Source: Spirochaetota bacterium
GTDB taxonomy: Bacteria; Spirochaetota; Spirochaetia; Treponematales; UBA12059
Direction of reading: 5' to 3'
Assembly: GCA_026398615.1 (NCBI GenBank)
Contig: JAPLSN010000010.1
Location: forward strand, 1 to 54,672
DNA length: 54,672 nucleotides
The position numbers were made by a program, and so were the translations under genes. The notes beneath the pieces were generated by a model, which ran no database searches, was not told the DNA's origin, and was given only the letters and a program-made list of their open reading frames with translations. Shown here in pieces: positions 7,601 through 15,550 of this stretch (position 1 is the stretch's first letter; every line of letters starts with the position of its first letter).

Positions 7601-8613
7601 AACGGGCCGGCAGTCTTCACGCCGGCGAAGAACGCCGCGTCGTCGTCCAGGGCCTTCAGGAAACTTTTCGACAGGTTGTGATCTTCCCCCTCGTAGCGTT
7701 CGAAGCGGAACACGACTCCCGCCTCCGCGAGTTTTTCCGTGAACGGTCCGCTCCACTCGAAAGGAACGGAATCGTCGGCAGTCCCGTGGCGGATCACGAG
7801 CGGCACGGTGATCCGGGCCAGGTTGTCGATGGGTGACAGCGAAGGGTACGTTTCCGGCCCTATCTCAAGCGCGAGAGCCTGCTCCTGGTTTTTCGCCCCC
7901 TCGGGATCGCGCTTTCTCATGTAGTGCAGGGTGTTTTCCGGGAACTGCGCCGTGACGCCCGCCCAGATCGAAGCGGCCTTGATCACCTTCGACGTCTCCA
8001 GGACGCGCAACGCCAGCTCGCCCCCCATGCTGTGGCCGAACAGGAACACGCGCGACATGTCCGCGCCGGTCAGCAGGGACAGGTCCGCGACGAGGTTGAG
8101 GACATCGATCGTGTAGTCGATCGTCCTGAACGATCCTACGGCGGCTCCTTCCGATGTTCCGTGGCCCCGGTAGTCGGGCTTGACGACGAGGTAGCCGTTC
8201 CGCGCGAACCTGGAGCTGACGCGGATGTACGACTCCTCGGTCGAATAGGCATTCGGGGGGATGTGGCCGTGCGCGACGATGACGACCGGGAAGCCGCCGG
8301 GCTGGGGATCGCGGTCCGGAGACTGGACGAGGGCGCGGAGGCGCAAACCTTCGCTGTCGTACGCGATCACCTTCGTCCTGGCTCCCCTGACGAGTCCCAG
8401 GTCCCGCAGCGTTTCGGGAGCCTTGCCGGAACCGTACGCCCGTTTTGAAAGGGCTTCGATGGAGTACGGGTGGGGTGCGGGCGCCACGGCTATCGGCGTC
8501 GCGGGAAGCGCAGCTTCGAGCGACCTGTCCGGCCGCGAACAGGAAAGCGGAGCGCCCGTCGACAGGAGCGCCAATATCGAAACAACCGTATGGAGCGATC
8601 GTAAATGCTTCAT
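7492..8613 (-). CDS. Secreted alpha/beta hydrolase lipoprotein with aberrant C-terminal tail
   Basis: An alpha/beta hydrolase of the dienelactone-hydrolase/prolyl-oligopeptidase type. The nucleophile elbow is GHSMGG, the acid is probably in GTADDSVP, and the histidine is in GEDHN. The N-terminus is a lipoprotein signal ending APLSC. All catalytic elements lie upstream of the junction near 7600. The last 35 or so codons, to the stop at 7492, are antisense to the truncated permease and are not native. The enzyme may still fold. The substrate is unknown. There is no Shine-Dalgarno sequence; a promoter ends 6 bases before the ATG, suggesting a leaderless mRNA. Confidence 0.8.
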   Translation of the reverse strand: MKHLRSLHTVVSILALLSTGAPLSCSRPDRSLEAALPATPIAVAPAPHPYSIEALSKRAYGSGKAPETLRDLGLVRGARTKVIAYDSEGLRLRALVQSPDRDPQPGGFPVVIVAHGHIPPNAYSTEESYIRVSSRFARNGYLVVKPDYRGHGTSEGAAVGSFRTIDYTIDVLNLVADLSLLTGADMSRVFLFGHSMGGELALRVLETSKVIKAASIWAGVTAQFPENTLHYMRKRDPEGAKNQEQALALEIGPETYPSLSPIDNLARITVPLVIRHGTADDSVPFEWSGPFTEKLAEAGVVFRFERYEGEDHNLSKSFLKALDDDAAFFAGVKTAGPLDRASGRPRRVRARDGLPRRSWTTPWPPRRERILRG

Positions 8614-8619
8614 CCCGCA

Positions 8620-8648
8620 ATAATAAGGAGAACGCGGCAGAAAGACAA
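8620..8648 (-). promoter_or_regulatory. Promoter giving a leaderless hydrolase mRNA
   Basis: On the minus strand TTGTCT (8643-8648), exactly 17 bases, then TATTAT (8620-8625). The ATG at 8613 begins 6 bases after the -10, where transcription would be expected to start. No ribosome-binding site is present. Confidence 0.5.
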
Positions 8649-8710
8649 ACAGGCGCCCGGGATGGATGGAAATTCCGTCTTGCCTCGGAAGTCGGCAAGG
8701 TTGTATCCTT

Positions 8711-8758
8711 GCGAGGGTCCGCTCAGGCGAGGGTCCGCTTGGGCAAAGGTCCGCTTGG
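8711..8758. repeat. Three 16-bp tandem repeats upstream of arfB
   Basis: Three consecutive 16-base units (8711-8726, 8727-8742, 8743-8758) share the core GGTCCGCT and differ at only a few positions. A partial fourth copy follows. A small inverted repeat, GCAAGG/CCTTGC, lies at 8695-8712. The array ends about 46 bases before the arfB start. Confidence 0.75.
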
Positions 8759-8804
8759 GCAAACGAAATCCGGATCGGGTTGAAACGGCGTGGAGGTTGC
8801 TATC

Positions 8805-9224
8805 GTGGACGAAACCTTGGTGCGAACCTCCGTGGAGGCGAAAGCCGATTTCGAATTTTCGCGCTCCGGAGGACCCGGGGGACAGAACGTCAACAAGGTG
8901 AACACCAGGGTCACCATCCGCGTATCGCTTCAGGATCTGGACGGCCTTTCGGACGCCGAGCGCGCGCGTGTCGCCGAAAAACTTGAGTCCCGCATCGCCG
9001 CCGGGCGGATCGCGGTGTCGGTCTCCGAGGAGCGCACCCAGGAAGCCAACCGCCGCCGGGCGGTGGACCGGATCGAGACCCTGGTCATCGCGGCGGCCCG
9101 CATCCCGAAACGCCGGAAGGCTACCAAGCCTTCACGCGCCTCAAAGGAGCGAAGGCTCGCCGAGAAGAGGTCGAAGTCCGCGATCAAGCGCGGCCGCAAC
9201 GACCGGGCGCATCCCGAAGACTGA
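8805..9224 (+). CDS. arfB: ArfB-type alternative ribosome-rescue peptidyl-tRNA hydrolase
   Basis: A 139-residue protein with the class I release-factor catalytic GGQ at residues 25-27 (SGGPGGQNVNK) and a highly basic C-terminal tail (KRRKATK, KRSKSAIKRGR). Both are hallmarks of ArfB/YaeJ, which enters stalled ribosomes lacking a stop codon and hydrolyses the peptidyl-tRNA. The GTG at 8805 is preferred because GGAGGT lies 7 bases upstream; an in-frame GTG at 8790 is the longer alternative. It ends at a strong hairpin shared with the convergent DEAD-box-like gene. Confidence 0.92.
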   Translation: MDETLVRTSVEAKADFEFSRSGGPGGQNVNKVNTRVTIRVSLQDLDGLSDAERARVAEKLESRIAAGRIAVSVSEERTQEANRRRAVDRIETLVIAAARIPKRRKATKPSRASKERRLAEKRSKSAIKRGRNDRAHPED

Positions 9225-9264
9225 TTTTGAAGCGACGCGCTCCGCGGAGGACGGCACATAAAAT

Positions 9265-9292
9265 GCCTCCCGGGTAAAAATCCCCGGGAGGC
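9265..9292. terminator. Bidirectional terminator between arfB and the DEAD-box-like gene
   Basis: A perfect 10-bp stem (GCCTCCCGGG, 9265-9274, with CCCGGGAGGC, 9283-9292) and an 8-base loop. On the minus strand it is followed by ATTTTATG, so it fits best as the terminator of the minus-strand gene. Confidence 0.75.
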
Positions 9293-9312
9293 TCCTTCAC
9301 ATGACGCGTGCG

Positions 9313-11484
9313 TTATTTTTTTTTACCGAACATTCCGAGAATCCGGCCCATGATTCCGCCTTTCTTCCCTTCGCGGGCGGGAGGATTTTCCTTCCGGACC
9401 GGCGGCCGTTGCTGCCGCTGCGCTCCCTCGTTCCTGCCGCCGTTGTCCTGCTTCGCGCCATCCTGGGGTTTCCCGCCTCCGCGCCGGCGGCGGCCGCCCC
9501 TGCGGTTGCCCGATGTGCCTGCCGGCCTGGGCTCGGAACCGGCTTCCGGACGACTGTCGAACCTGGCTTCGGAACGCCGTTCCTGCTTCCGCTCGGGTTG
9601 CCGTGCTTCCTGCTGCCGGACGGCGGGTTTGCCGTTTTGGACCGGCGTATCCGTCCTGGTTCCGCCTTCGTCCCGACGGCCGCGGCGACCGCGTTTCCGC
9701 CGCTTCTTGTCCTCTTCCCTCTTGTCCTCTTCCTGGACCATCTTCTTGCCGTACTTTTCCCGGTAGAGCTTCATCCGCTCTTCCATTGAGACGGCGTATG
9801 GGTCGGAAAGGGGCTTGGTATCGCGGTCGGAGACGCCGCGCGCCTGCTTGGGGCTTTTCCGCTTCCGTTCCCCGCGGTCGCTCCGGTCGCCGCGCTCGGA
9901 TTTTTCCTGCCTGCCTGAGGGCGTTTCGGGTCGTTCCCGCTTCGGGTTTGAAAAGGCGCCCGCTACCATGTCGATGCTGCCGCCCGTGGCTTCGGCGATC
10001 CCGTTGCGGATACGGTCCAGTCGTTGTGCGTCGGCAACCGCGTCGCGGTGATAGTCGTTCCGGCCGCCGTGCTCCCGGCGCTGCCGGCCCGGACCCTCCG
10101 GCCTCGACACGTCGCGCTGCTGGCGATTCCTGTCGTTCGCGTCGATGCGGTTGCCGTCCACGTCGCCTTCGGAATCGCGGGGTTTCAGGCTGCCGCGGAT
10201 TTCTGGCCTGAGCCCGGTCCGTTCGCCGGGACGTCCGGGCCGATCGTTCCTGCCGCCTCGAACATCGCGGATCGGTCTTCCCTCGCGTCCGTCCCGGGGA
10301 CGCCCGTCGCGCTGAGGCCGTCCGCCCTGGACTACCGGGCGTTTCCGCTCGAACACCATGCCCGAGCTCTTGTCGACGGGAGCGAACAGCGCCTCGTCCA
10401 CCTGGACCGCGTCCATGGATGTCCCCATGATCTGCTCGATCGCGGGAATGCCGTACACGTAACGGTCGCAGGCGAAGTTGACGATCCTCCCCGAATCCTT
10501 GTCCACGAGTTCGATCCGGGTGAGGTAGTTTTCTCCCTCGAGGGGAATGTCGTAGTTGATGAGAAGGGCGCAGAAACCCGCTTCGATGCCCTCGGCGCCC
10601 TCGTCGGTCAGGACCAGTACATCGAGTTCCCCGCGCTTCAGCCGGTCGACGATCACCGACTTCCTCTGTCCCGGCATGTTCCCGATGATGTACTCGCTCC
10701 TGAGTCCGTTCATCTCGAAGCGTTTGGCCGTCTCGTCGGCGGAATCCTTGAGGTTGCAGAAGACGCAGACGGGTCTCAGGTTCTCCCGGGTCATGATCCC
10801 GAGGGCGAGCCTGAGCTTCGCGTCGCTCGAGACATACCAGGTGGTCTGGGGAACCTGGCGGGCCCGTTCCGACTCGGCTTCGAGGAAGATCTCGGACGGA
10901 TTGTCTGCGATCTCGAAGGCGAAGCTCCGTTCCTTGGGACCCAGCAGGGACGAGAACAGCACCGTCCGCCGTTCCGCGGGGGGCGGGAGGAAGCCGCGAA
11001 GGACCTGCGCGCTGGGCATGAGGGCGGGCTCGGTCATTCGGTCGACGCCGTCGATGGCGACGAAGCCGAAATCGCCAAGCGAAAAGGTGTCCGACTCGTG
11101 GCGGAGGAGCAGGGAATCGAGCGAGCCTATGACGAGGGACGCCGAGCCGTCCGCGGTGTCGGGCTCCCTGCCGACCGTCCGCATGGTAATGCCGCAGGCC
11201 GCGGCGAGCGGGGCGGCGGCGCGTTCGACGGACGCTATATCCTTGTCCGCGGGCACGATGACGAGCGCGCGGCGACCGGCCCCCTCGTCCAGGAGCCATT
11301 GCATGGCGGGTACGAGGAAAGCGGCCGGCCTTCCTTCGCCCAACTTGACCTGGGCGCTGACGTTTTCACGCGCGCCGATGAGGCGCCCGATGGTCATTTC
11401 GATAAAAGGCGCGTAAGCCGATAACCCGGCCTCGCCGGCGCCGCGCACGAGATTTTCGTGCAAACCCAATTCGTGGAGATCCAT
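9313..11484 (-). CDS. DEAD-box-like protein with degenerate helicase motifs and a long basic tail
   Basis: A 723-residue protein. Residues 1-350 or so follow the order of a DEAD-box RNA helicase core, but the catalytic motifs are altered. The P-loop reads GEGRP (residues 49-53; no lysine), motif II reads DGVD (145-148) instead of DEAD, SAT is SSL, and HRIGRTGR is replaced by TRIELVDKDSGR. Motifs of the second lobe that shape the fold remain (VFCNLKDSADE, LINYDIP). The C-terminal half is low complexity, rich in Arg, Gly, Glu and Lys, and ends MFGKKK, as in RNA-binding tails. It is probably an ATPase-dead RNA-binding scaffold. The start at 11484 was chosen because similarity begins there; longer frames run into untypical sequence. 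Confidence 0.75.
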   Translation of the reverse strand: MDLHELGLHENLVRGAGEAGLSAYAPFIEMTIGRLIGARENVSAQVKLGEGRPAAFLVPAMQWLLDEGAGRRALVIVPADKDIASVERAAAPLAAACGITMRTVGREPDTADGSASLVIGSLDSLLLRHESDTFSLGDFGFVAIDGVDRMTEPALMPSAQVLRGFLPPPAERRTVLFSSLLGPKERSFAFEIADNPSEIFLEAESERARQVPQTTWYVSSDAKLRLALGIMTRENLRPVCVFCNLKDSADETAKRFEMNGLRSEYIIGNMPGQRKSVIVDRLKRGELDVLVLTDEGAEGIEAGFCALLINYDIPLEGENYLTRIELVDKDSGRIVNFACDRYVYGIPAIEQIMGTSMDAVQVDEALFAPVDKSSGMVFERKRPVVQGGRPQRDGRPRDGREGRPIRDVRGGRNDRPGRPGERTGLRPEIRGSLKPRDSEGDVDGNRIDANDRNRQQRDVSRPEGPGRQRREHGGRNDYHRDAVADAQRLDRIRNGIAEATGGSIDMVAGAFSNPKRERPETPSGRQEKSERGDRSDRGERKRKSPKQARGVSDRDTKPLSDPYAVSMEERMKLYREKYGKKMVQEEDKREEDKKRRKRGRRGRRDEGGTRTDTPVQNGKPAVRQQEARQPERKQERRSEARFDSRPEAGSEPRPAGTSGNRRGGRRRRGGGKPQDGAKQDNGGRNEGAQRQQRPPVRKENPPAREGKKGGIMGRILGMFGKKK

Positions 11485-12344
11485 CTCTTCTCTCGCTTTC
11501 GCTGAGATCCGTGCGGACGAAAAAGTCCGCAGGTGCGAATCGCCCTGCACGCAGGCAGTCATCAAGGCTGCCGGGCGGCGATTTCGCATGTCATTCTGCC
11601 TGTCATACAGGGTGCATAAAACAGAGATTTCCCGACGGCCCGTTACGGAAGCCGGATCCGCGCGCGGCATGGATGCGGGATCGTTCGTTGTTCCGTCGGA
11701 AGAGGCCTGCGCCGAGGCCTCGCGGGCGCGGTACACTCCGTCGCGTCCGGTCCAGGTTGCGATTGGCGGCCCGTCATCGATTCGCGGGCGGCCGTCCGTT
11801 GCGATAGCGCGGTACACTTTCCGGAGCCGTCCGACGGGCATACGCCGTAGTCGCGTCCGGGGTCCGCGGTTCGCGCGCCGTTCTTCGGGCGCGTCCGTTT
11901 CGGGCGCGGCGTGTCCGACCCTTCCGCCCGTCCGCTTCGCGTGGGCGATCAAGGGAAATCCGCGCGGCCCGATCGCCATCGAAGGCTTATCGGTGCGTAA
12001 ACTCTTTCGGAACCGGGCCGAAACCGGGATTCCGCTCCGTTATCCGGTCGGAACGGAACAGGATCGCGTCTCAGGCGATCCGGGAAAGCGTGACGGGTTA
12101 AAGAGAGTCGGGAAAGCGGTCGTTCACGGAGCCGCTCCATCCATCGCGTCATCTGCTCTCGTCAATATCCTAGCATGGTTCAGGTAAGGCTGTATATATG
12201 AATATTTCCTTCGGGGTTTCATGAAATTCCAACAAAACGGATCTTATATATAATATCTGTAATATATCATTCCTGCATGATGCTTGACTAAATCACGGAA
12301 AGCCAAGAAAATAAGGGCATTCAACCTATCCGGAGGACGGCCTC
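11485..12344. other. Long gene-free region between divergent genes, with an AT-rich block
   Basis: No convincing gene lies in these 860 bases. Open frames on both strands are Arg/Pro-rich and lack ribosome sites. Two related stretches beginning GCGGTACACT occur near 11734 and 11809. Bases about 12165-12300 are strikingly AT-rich for this genome and include TATAAT (12249-12254), TTGACT (12284-12289) and the palindrome TTTCATGAAA, so this is probably the promoter area of the NADH dehydrogenase gene. The rest could be a long 5' leader of the DEAD-box-like gene. Confidence 0.5.
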
Positions 12345-14306
12345 ATGAGCGAACCGAAACGCATACTTATCGTTGGAGGCGGCTACGGCGGCGTCTGGGC
12401 CGGCCTCCAGCTCGAACGACATTTCCGCAAGCGCGACGACGTCGTGATTACCCTGGTCGACCGGCACACCTGCCACACTCTCATGACCGAGCTCCACGAA
12501 GTCGCGGGCTGGCGCACCGATCCCGAGTCCGTGCAGGTCAGCTTCCGCAAGATTTTCGGCGCGCGCCGGATCGAATGCGTGACGGACGACATCACGAACA
12601 TCGACTTCGCCGCGAAAACGGCGACTGGCAAGGGCGCAAACTACAAGTTCGACTACATGGTGCTCGGCACGGGCGCCGAACCCGAATACTTCGGCATCCC
12701 CGGGGTCAGGGAAAACAGTTACAGCCTCTGGGCCTTCGATGACGCGATGCGGATCCGGCATCACCTCGAGGAAACCTTCGCGCGCGCCGCCGGTGAAACC
12801 GATCCCGCCAGGCGAAAGCGCATGCTGACCTTCATCGTCGCGGGCGCCGGCTTCACCGGCATCGAGATGATCGGCGAACTCCTGGAATACCGGGACACCA
12901 TGTGCCGCAGGCACTTTATCGACCCGAACGACGTGCGTGTCGTCAACATCGAAGCCCTTCCCGCCATCCTCCCGATCCTGGAGGCGCCGCTCCGCGAAAA
13001 AGCCGAAAAGTACCTCAAGCGCAAGGGCTGCGAACTCATGCTCAACGCCGGCATCGTCGGCGCCGAAAAAGGCAGGGTCCTGCTCAAGGACGGTTCCGCG
13101 GTGGAAACCGACACGTTCATCTGGACCTGCGGCGTGAAGGGCGGATCCTTCGGCGCGGGGCTCCCGCTGGCCAAGGCCGAGCGCGGCCGGGGCCGCATCG
13201 TCGTCGACCCTGAGATGAAATCCGCGGAGTACCCGAACGTCTACATCGTCGGGGATTGCCAGTTCTTCCTAGAGAACGGGAAGCCGCTCCCGCAGATCGT
13301 CGAGGCCGCCCACCAGACCGCCGAGGTGGCCGCCCACAACATCATCGCCGACATCGACGGCGGCAGGCGGAAGACCTTCAAGTCCGCCTTCCACGGCTTC
13401 ATGATCTCCCTGGGCGGGCGCTATGGCGTCGCCAACGCGGGCGGCATGAAGACCTCCGGCCTCGTCGCCATGGCCATGAAGCATCTGATCAACATGTACT
13501 ACCTCTTTAACATCGCCGGCGTGAACCAGGTCTGGGAATACCTCAAGCACGAATTCCTCGACATACGCGAGCGCCGCTCGGTGATCGGGGGCCTCGCCTC
13601 GTACAAGATCCGCGGCTACTGGCCGCTCCTCCTCCGCATGTGGCTCGGCTTCATGTGGGTGGTCGAGGCGACCAACAAGATCGCGGAAGGCTGGCTGGAC
13701 TTCTCGGACGGCCAGAGCAGGACCTGGTGGATGTTTTCTAAGGGAGTAACCCAGGCCGGCGTCAGGCTCGCCGAAGCCGTGTCCGCCGCCTCCGACGCCG
13801 CCGCGCCGGTAATCGAAGCCGCCGCCCAAGCCGTCACCGCGGCCTCCGGCGACTCAGGCTCAACCGCCGTCGATACCGTGACGCAGACCGTCGCGAAGAC
13901 CGTCGGCCCCTGGTTCGACACGGCCAGGACCATCCTCGATCCCGATTCGGGGCTCGTGACCTGGTTCCGCACGACCTTCATGGACGGAATTTTCGCCCTC
14001 GTCCCGTACGGCCTGTTCCAGGCCATGATCGTGTCCACGGAGCTGGCCATCGGGCTCGCGCTCTTCGGCGGTTTCTTCACCTGGCCCGCGGCCGCCGCGA
14101 GCATTGTCATGTGCATCGTCTTCACGCTCTCCGGAATGTTCGCGTGGAACCAGCTCTGGTTCCTCTTTGCAGCCATTCTCTGCCTGGGCGGCCTGGGAAG
14201 GGCCTTCGGCATGGACTACTGGTCGGTACCATTCTTCAAGAGAGCCTGGAACGGCACGAAATTCGCGCGCAGGTCCAGGCTCTACCTGGACGATCCCAGC
14301 AAGTGA
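12345..14306 (+). CDS. Type II NADH dehydrogenase fused to a DoxX-like membrane domain
   Basis: A 653-residue protein. The first 400 or so residues are an NDH-2 flavoprotein: the FAD-binding GGGYGG at 11-16, a second dinucleotide site VAGAGFTG near 165, and the FAD-contacting YIVGDC near 300. Such enzymes pass electrons from NADH to quinone without pumping protons. From about residue 425 a membrane part begins (YWPLLLRMWLG), then an Ala-rich linker, then about three more membrane segments up to residue 625, resembling DoxX-type domains. GGAGG precedes the start. A polyprenyl synthase gene follows at 73 bases, consistent with a quinone pool. Confidence 0.88.
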   Translation: MSEPKRILIVGGGYGGVWAGLQLERHFRKRDDVVITLVDRHTCHTLMTELHEVAGWRTDPESVQVSFRKIFGARRIECVTDDITNIDFAAKTATGKGANYKFDYMVLGTGAEPEYFGIPGVRENSYSLWAFDDAMRIRHHLEETFARAAGETDPARRKRMLTFIVAGAGFTGIEMIGELLEYRDTMCRRHFIDPNDVRVVNIEALPAILPILEAPLREKAEKYLKRKGCELMLNAGIVGAEKGRVLLKDGSAVETDTFIWTCGVKGGSFGAGLPLAKAERGRGRIVVDPEMKSAEYPNVYIVGDCQFFLENGKPLPQIVEAAHQTAEVAAHNIIADIDGGRRKTFKSAFHGFMISLGGRYGVANAGGMKTSGLVAMAMKHLINMYYLFNIAGVNQVWEYLKHEFLDIRERRSVIGGLASYKIRGYWPLLLRMWLGFMWVVEATNKIAEGWLDFSDGQSRTWWMFSKGVTQAGVRLAEAVSAASDAAAPVIEAAAQAVTAASGDSGSTAVDTVTQTVAKTVGPWFDTARTILDPDSGLVTWFRTTFMDGIFALVPYGLFQAMIVSTELAIGLALFGGFFTWPAAAASIVMCIVFTLSGMFAWNQLWFLFAAILCLGGLGRAFGMDYWSVPFFKRAWNGTKFARRSRLYLDDPSK

Positions 14307-14379
14307 CGCTTTCATTCGCGGGCGGCTTCGCGGTTTCGCGGCCTCCCGCGATCGGCGCCGGATCTTTCTCGAGGCATCC

Positions 14380-15345
14380 ATGAACGGGTTCTGGAACGAC
14401 CAGCCGCGAATCCGCTCGGAACTCGCCGAAGTCACGGCCCTCATCGAGTCGACGGTGAGGGTTGAGGGGTTCCCCGTCTCGGACGCCATCATCGAGCTGG
14501 TGCGCGCCAACGGGAAGATGCTGCGGCCGGCCCTCATTCTCGTATGCGCCGGCTTCGGCACGCCGGATCCGGCGCGACTGCATCCGCTCGCTGCTGCGGT
14601 GGAAATCCTCCACACCGCCACGCTCATCCACGACGACCTCATCGACGGCGCGCGGCTCCGGCGCGGAGTCCGCACGCTCCACGCCCGCTTCAACGCCTTG
14701 GAAGCGGTGCTCGCCGGCGACTTCCTGCTGTCCCGATGCTTCAGGCTGGCGGCCGAATCCACCACACCGGCCAACGCGAAAGCGCTGGCCGCGCTCGTGG
14801 AAGCCGTCTGCCTCGCGGAGATCGGACAGGACATGCGCAGGCATTCGTACTCCGCCAGCCCGCGCCTCTACTTCAGGACCATTGCGGGGAAGACGGCAGC
14901 GCTGTTTTCGCTGGCCTGCCACGCGGGCGCGGTCGAGTCGGGCTGCAAGCCGGACGTCGCGCAACGTCTCAGGCGTGCCGGCTACGACATCGGCATGGCG
15001 TTCCAGGTAATCGACGACATCCTGGACTTCGAGGGAGCCGAGGGCGTCATGGGCAAGCCGGTCGGCCGCGACGTCGCCGAGGGCCTGTGTACCCTCCCCC
15101 TCGTCTACGCCCTCTCAGAGCGGGGCGACGAGCTCCGTTCCCTCCTCGCGGAACGGCCGCTCGCCGAACCGACGGTGGCGAAGGTCGTCGCGATCGTCAG
15201 GGCTTCGTCGGGCCTTTCGCGCGCGCGTGAAAGCGCAGGGCTTCATACCGCGCGGGCCCTCCGGGAAATCGGCATGCTTCCCGACAAGCCCGCCCGGATC
15301 GAGCTTTGGAGCATCGCCGAACGCCTGCTCGTCCGCGACTACTGA
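14380..15345 (+). CDS. Polyprenyl diphosphate synthase
   Basis: A 321-residue trans-isoprenyl diphosphate synthase that extends allylic diphosphates with isopentenyl diphosphate. The first aspartate-rich motif is DDLID (residues 85-89), the second is in FQVIDDILDFEG, and GKMLRP is the early substrate-binding element. The product chain length cannot be read with confidence; a medium-length quinone side chain is the likely use given the NADH dehydrogenase gene just upstream. The ATG at 14380 fits family length; a weak GAGG lies 5 bases before it. Confidence 0.88.
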   Translation: MNGFWNDQPRIRSELAEVTALIESTVRVEGFPVSDAIIELVRANGKMLRPALILVCAGFGTPDPARLHPLAAAVEILHTATLIHDDLIDGARLRRGVRTLHARFNALEAVLAGDFLLSRCFRLAAESTTPANAKALAALVEAVCLAEIGQDMRRHSYSASPRLYFRTIAGKTAALFSLACHAGAVESGCKPDVAQRLRRAGYDIGMAFQVIDDILDFEGAEGVMGKPVGRDVAEGLCTLPLVYALSERGDELRSLLAERPLAEPTVAKVVAIVRASSGLSRARESAGLHTARALREIGMLPDKPARIELWSIAERLLVRDY

Positions 15346-15358
15346 CGGGCGCAGGAAA

Positions 15359-15405
15359 GCCCGGATATCCGGGCCAATTCAGGGTCGGTTGCTTCTGGAA
15401 TTGGC
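15359..15405. repeat. Palindrome and inverted repeat after the polyprenyl synthase gene
   Basis: A perfect 16-base palindrome GCCCGGATATCCGGGC (15359-15374) overlaps an 8-bp inverted repeat GCCAATTC (15373-15380)/GAATTGGC (15398-15405) followed by TTT. Together they may act as a weak terminator. The two structures are mutually exclusive at their shared bases. Confidence 0.4.
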
Positions 15406-15514
15406 TTTGGGATCGCTCGCGCTTATTTTCTTTCAGGCGAAGCGCTACGAAACATGCGCGGGAACAGGTTTGCTCATTCACCCCAGGTTGCCGGGACGCG
15501 ACCCCGCTTCGCGC

Positions 15515-15543
15515 TTGACGGGGCGGGACGACCGATCTACGAT
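15515..15543 (+). promoter_or_regulatory. Promoter giving a leaderless aminopeptidase P mRNA
   Basis: TTGACG (15515-15520), a 17-base spacer and TACGAT (15538-15543). The ATG at 15551 begins 7 bases after the -10, at the expected transcription start, and the 7 bases TCCCTCC contain no Shine-Dalgarno sequence. Confidence 0.6.
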
Positions 15544-15550
15544 TCCCTCC

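Noticed and set aside
9313-9330. Candidate CRISPR or simple-repeat array in the low-complexity 3' part of the DEAD-box-like gene
   Set aside because: The repetition is codon-level Arg/Gly/Glu bias in a coding frame, not regularly spaced repeats with spacers.
11588-12187. A 199-residue open frame in the long intergenic region
   Set aside because: Composition is Arg/Ser/Pro-rich like antisense frames in this genome, no ribosome site precedes it, and no family pattern is visible.
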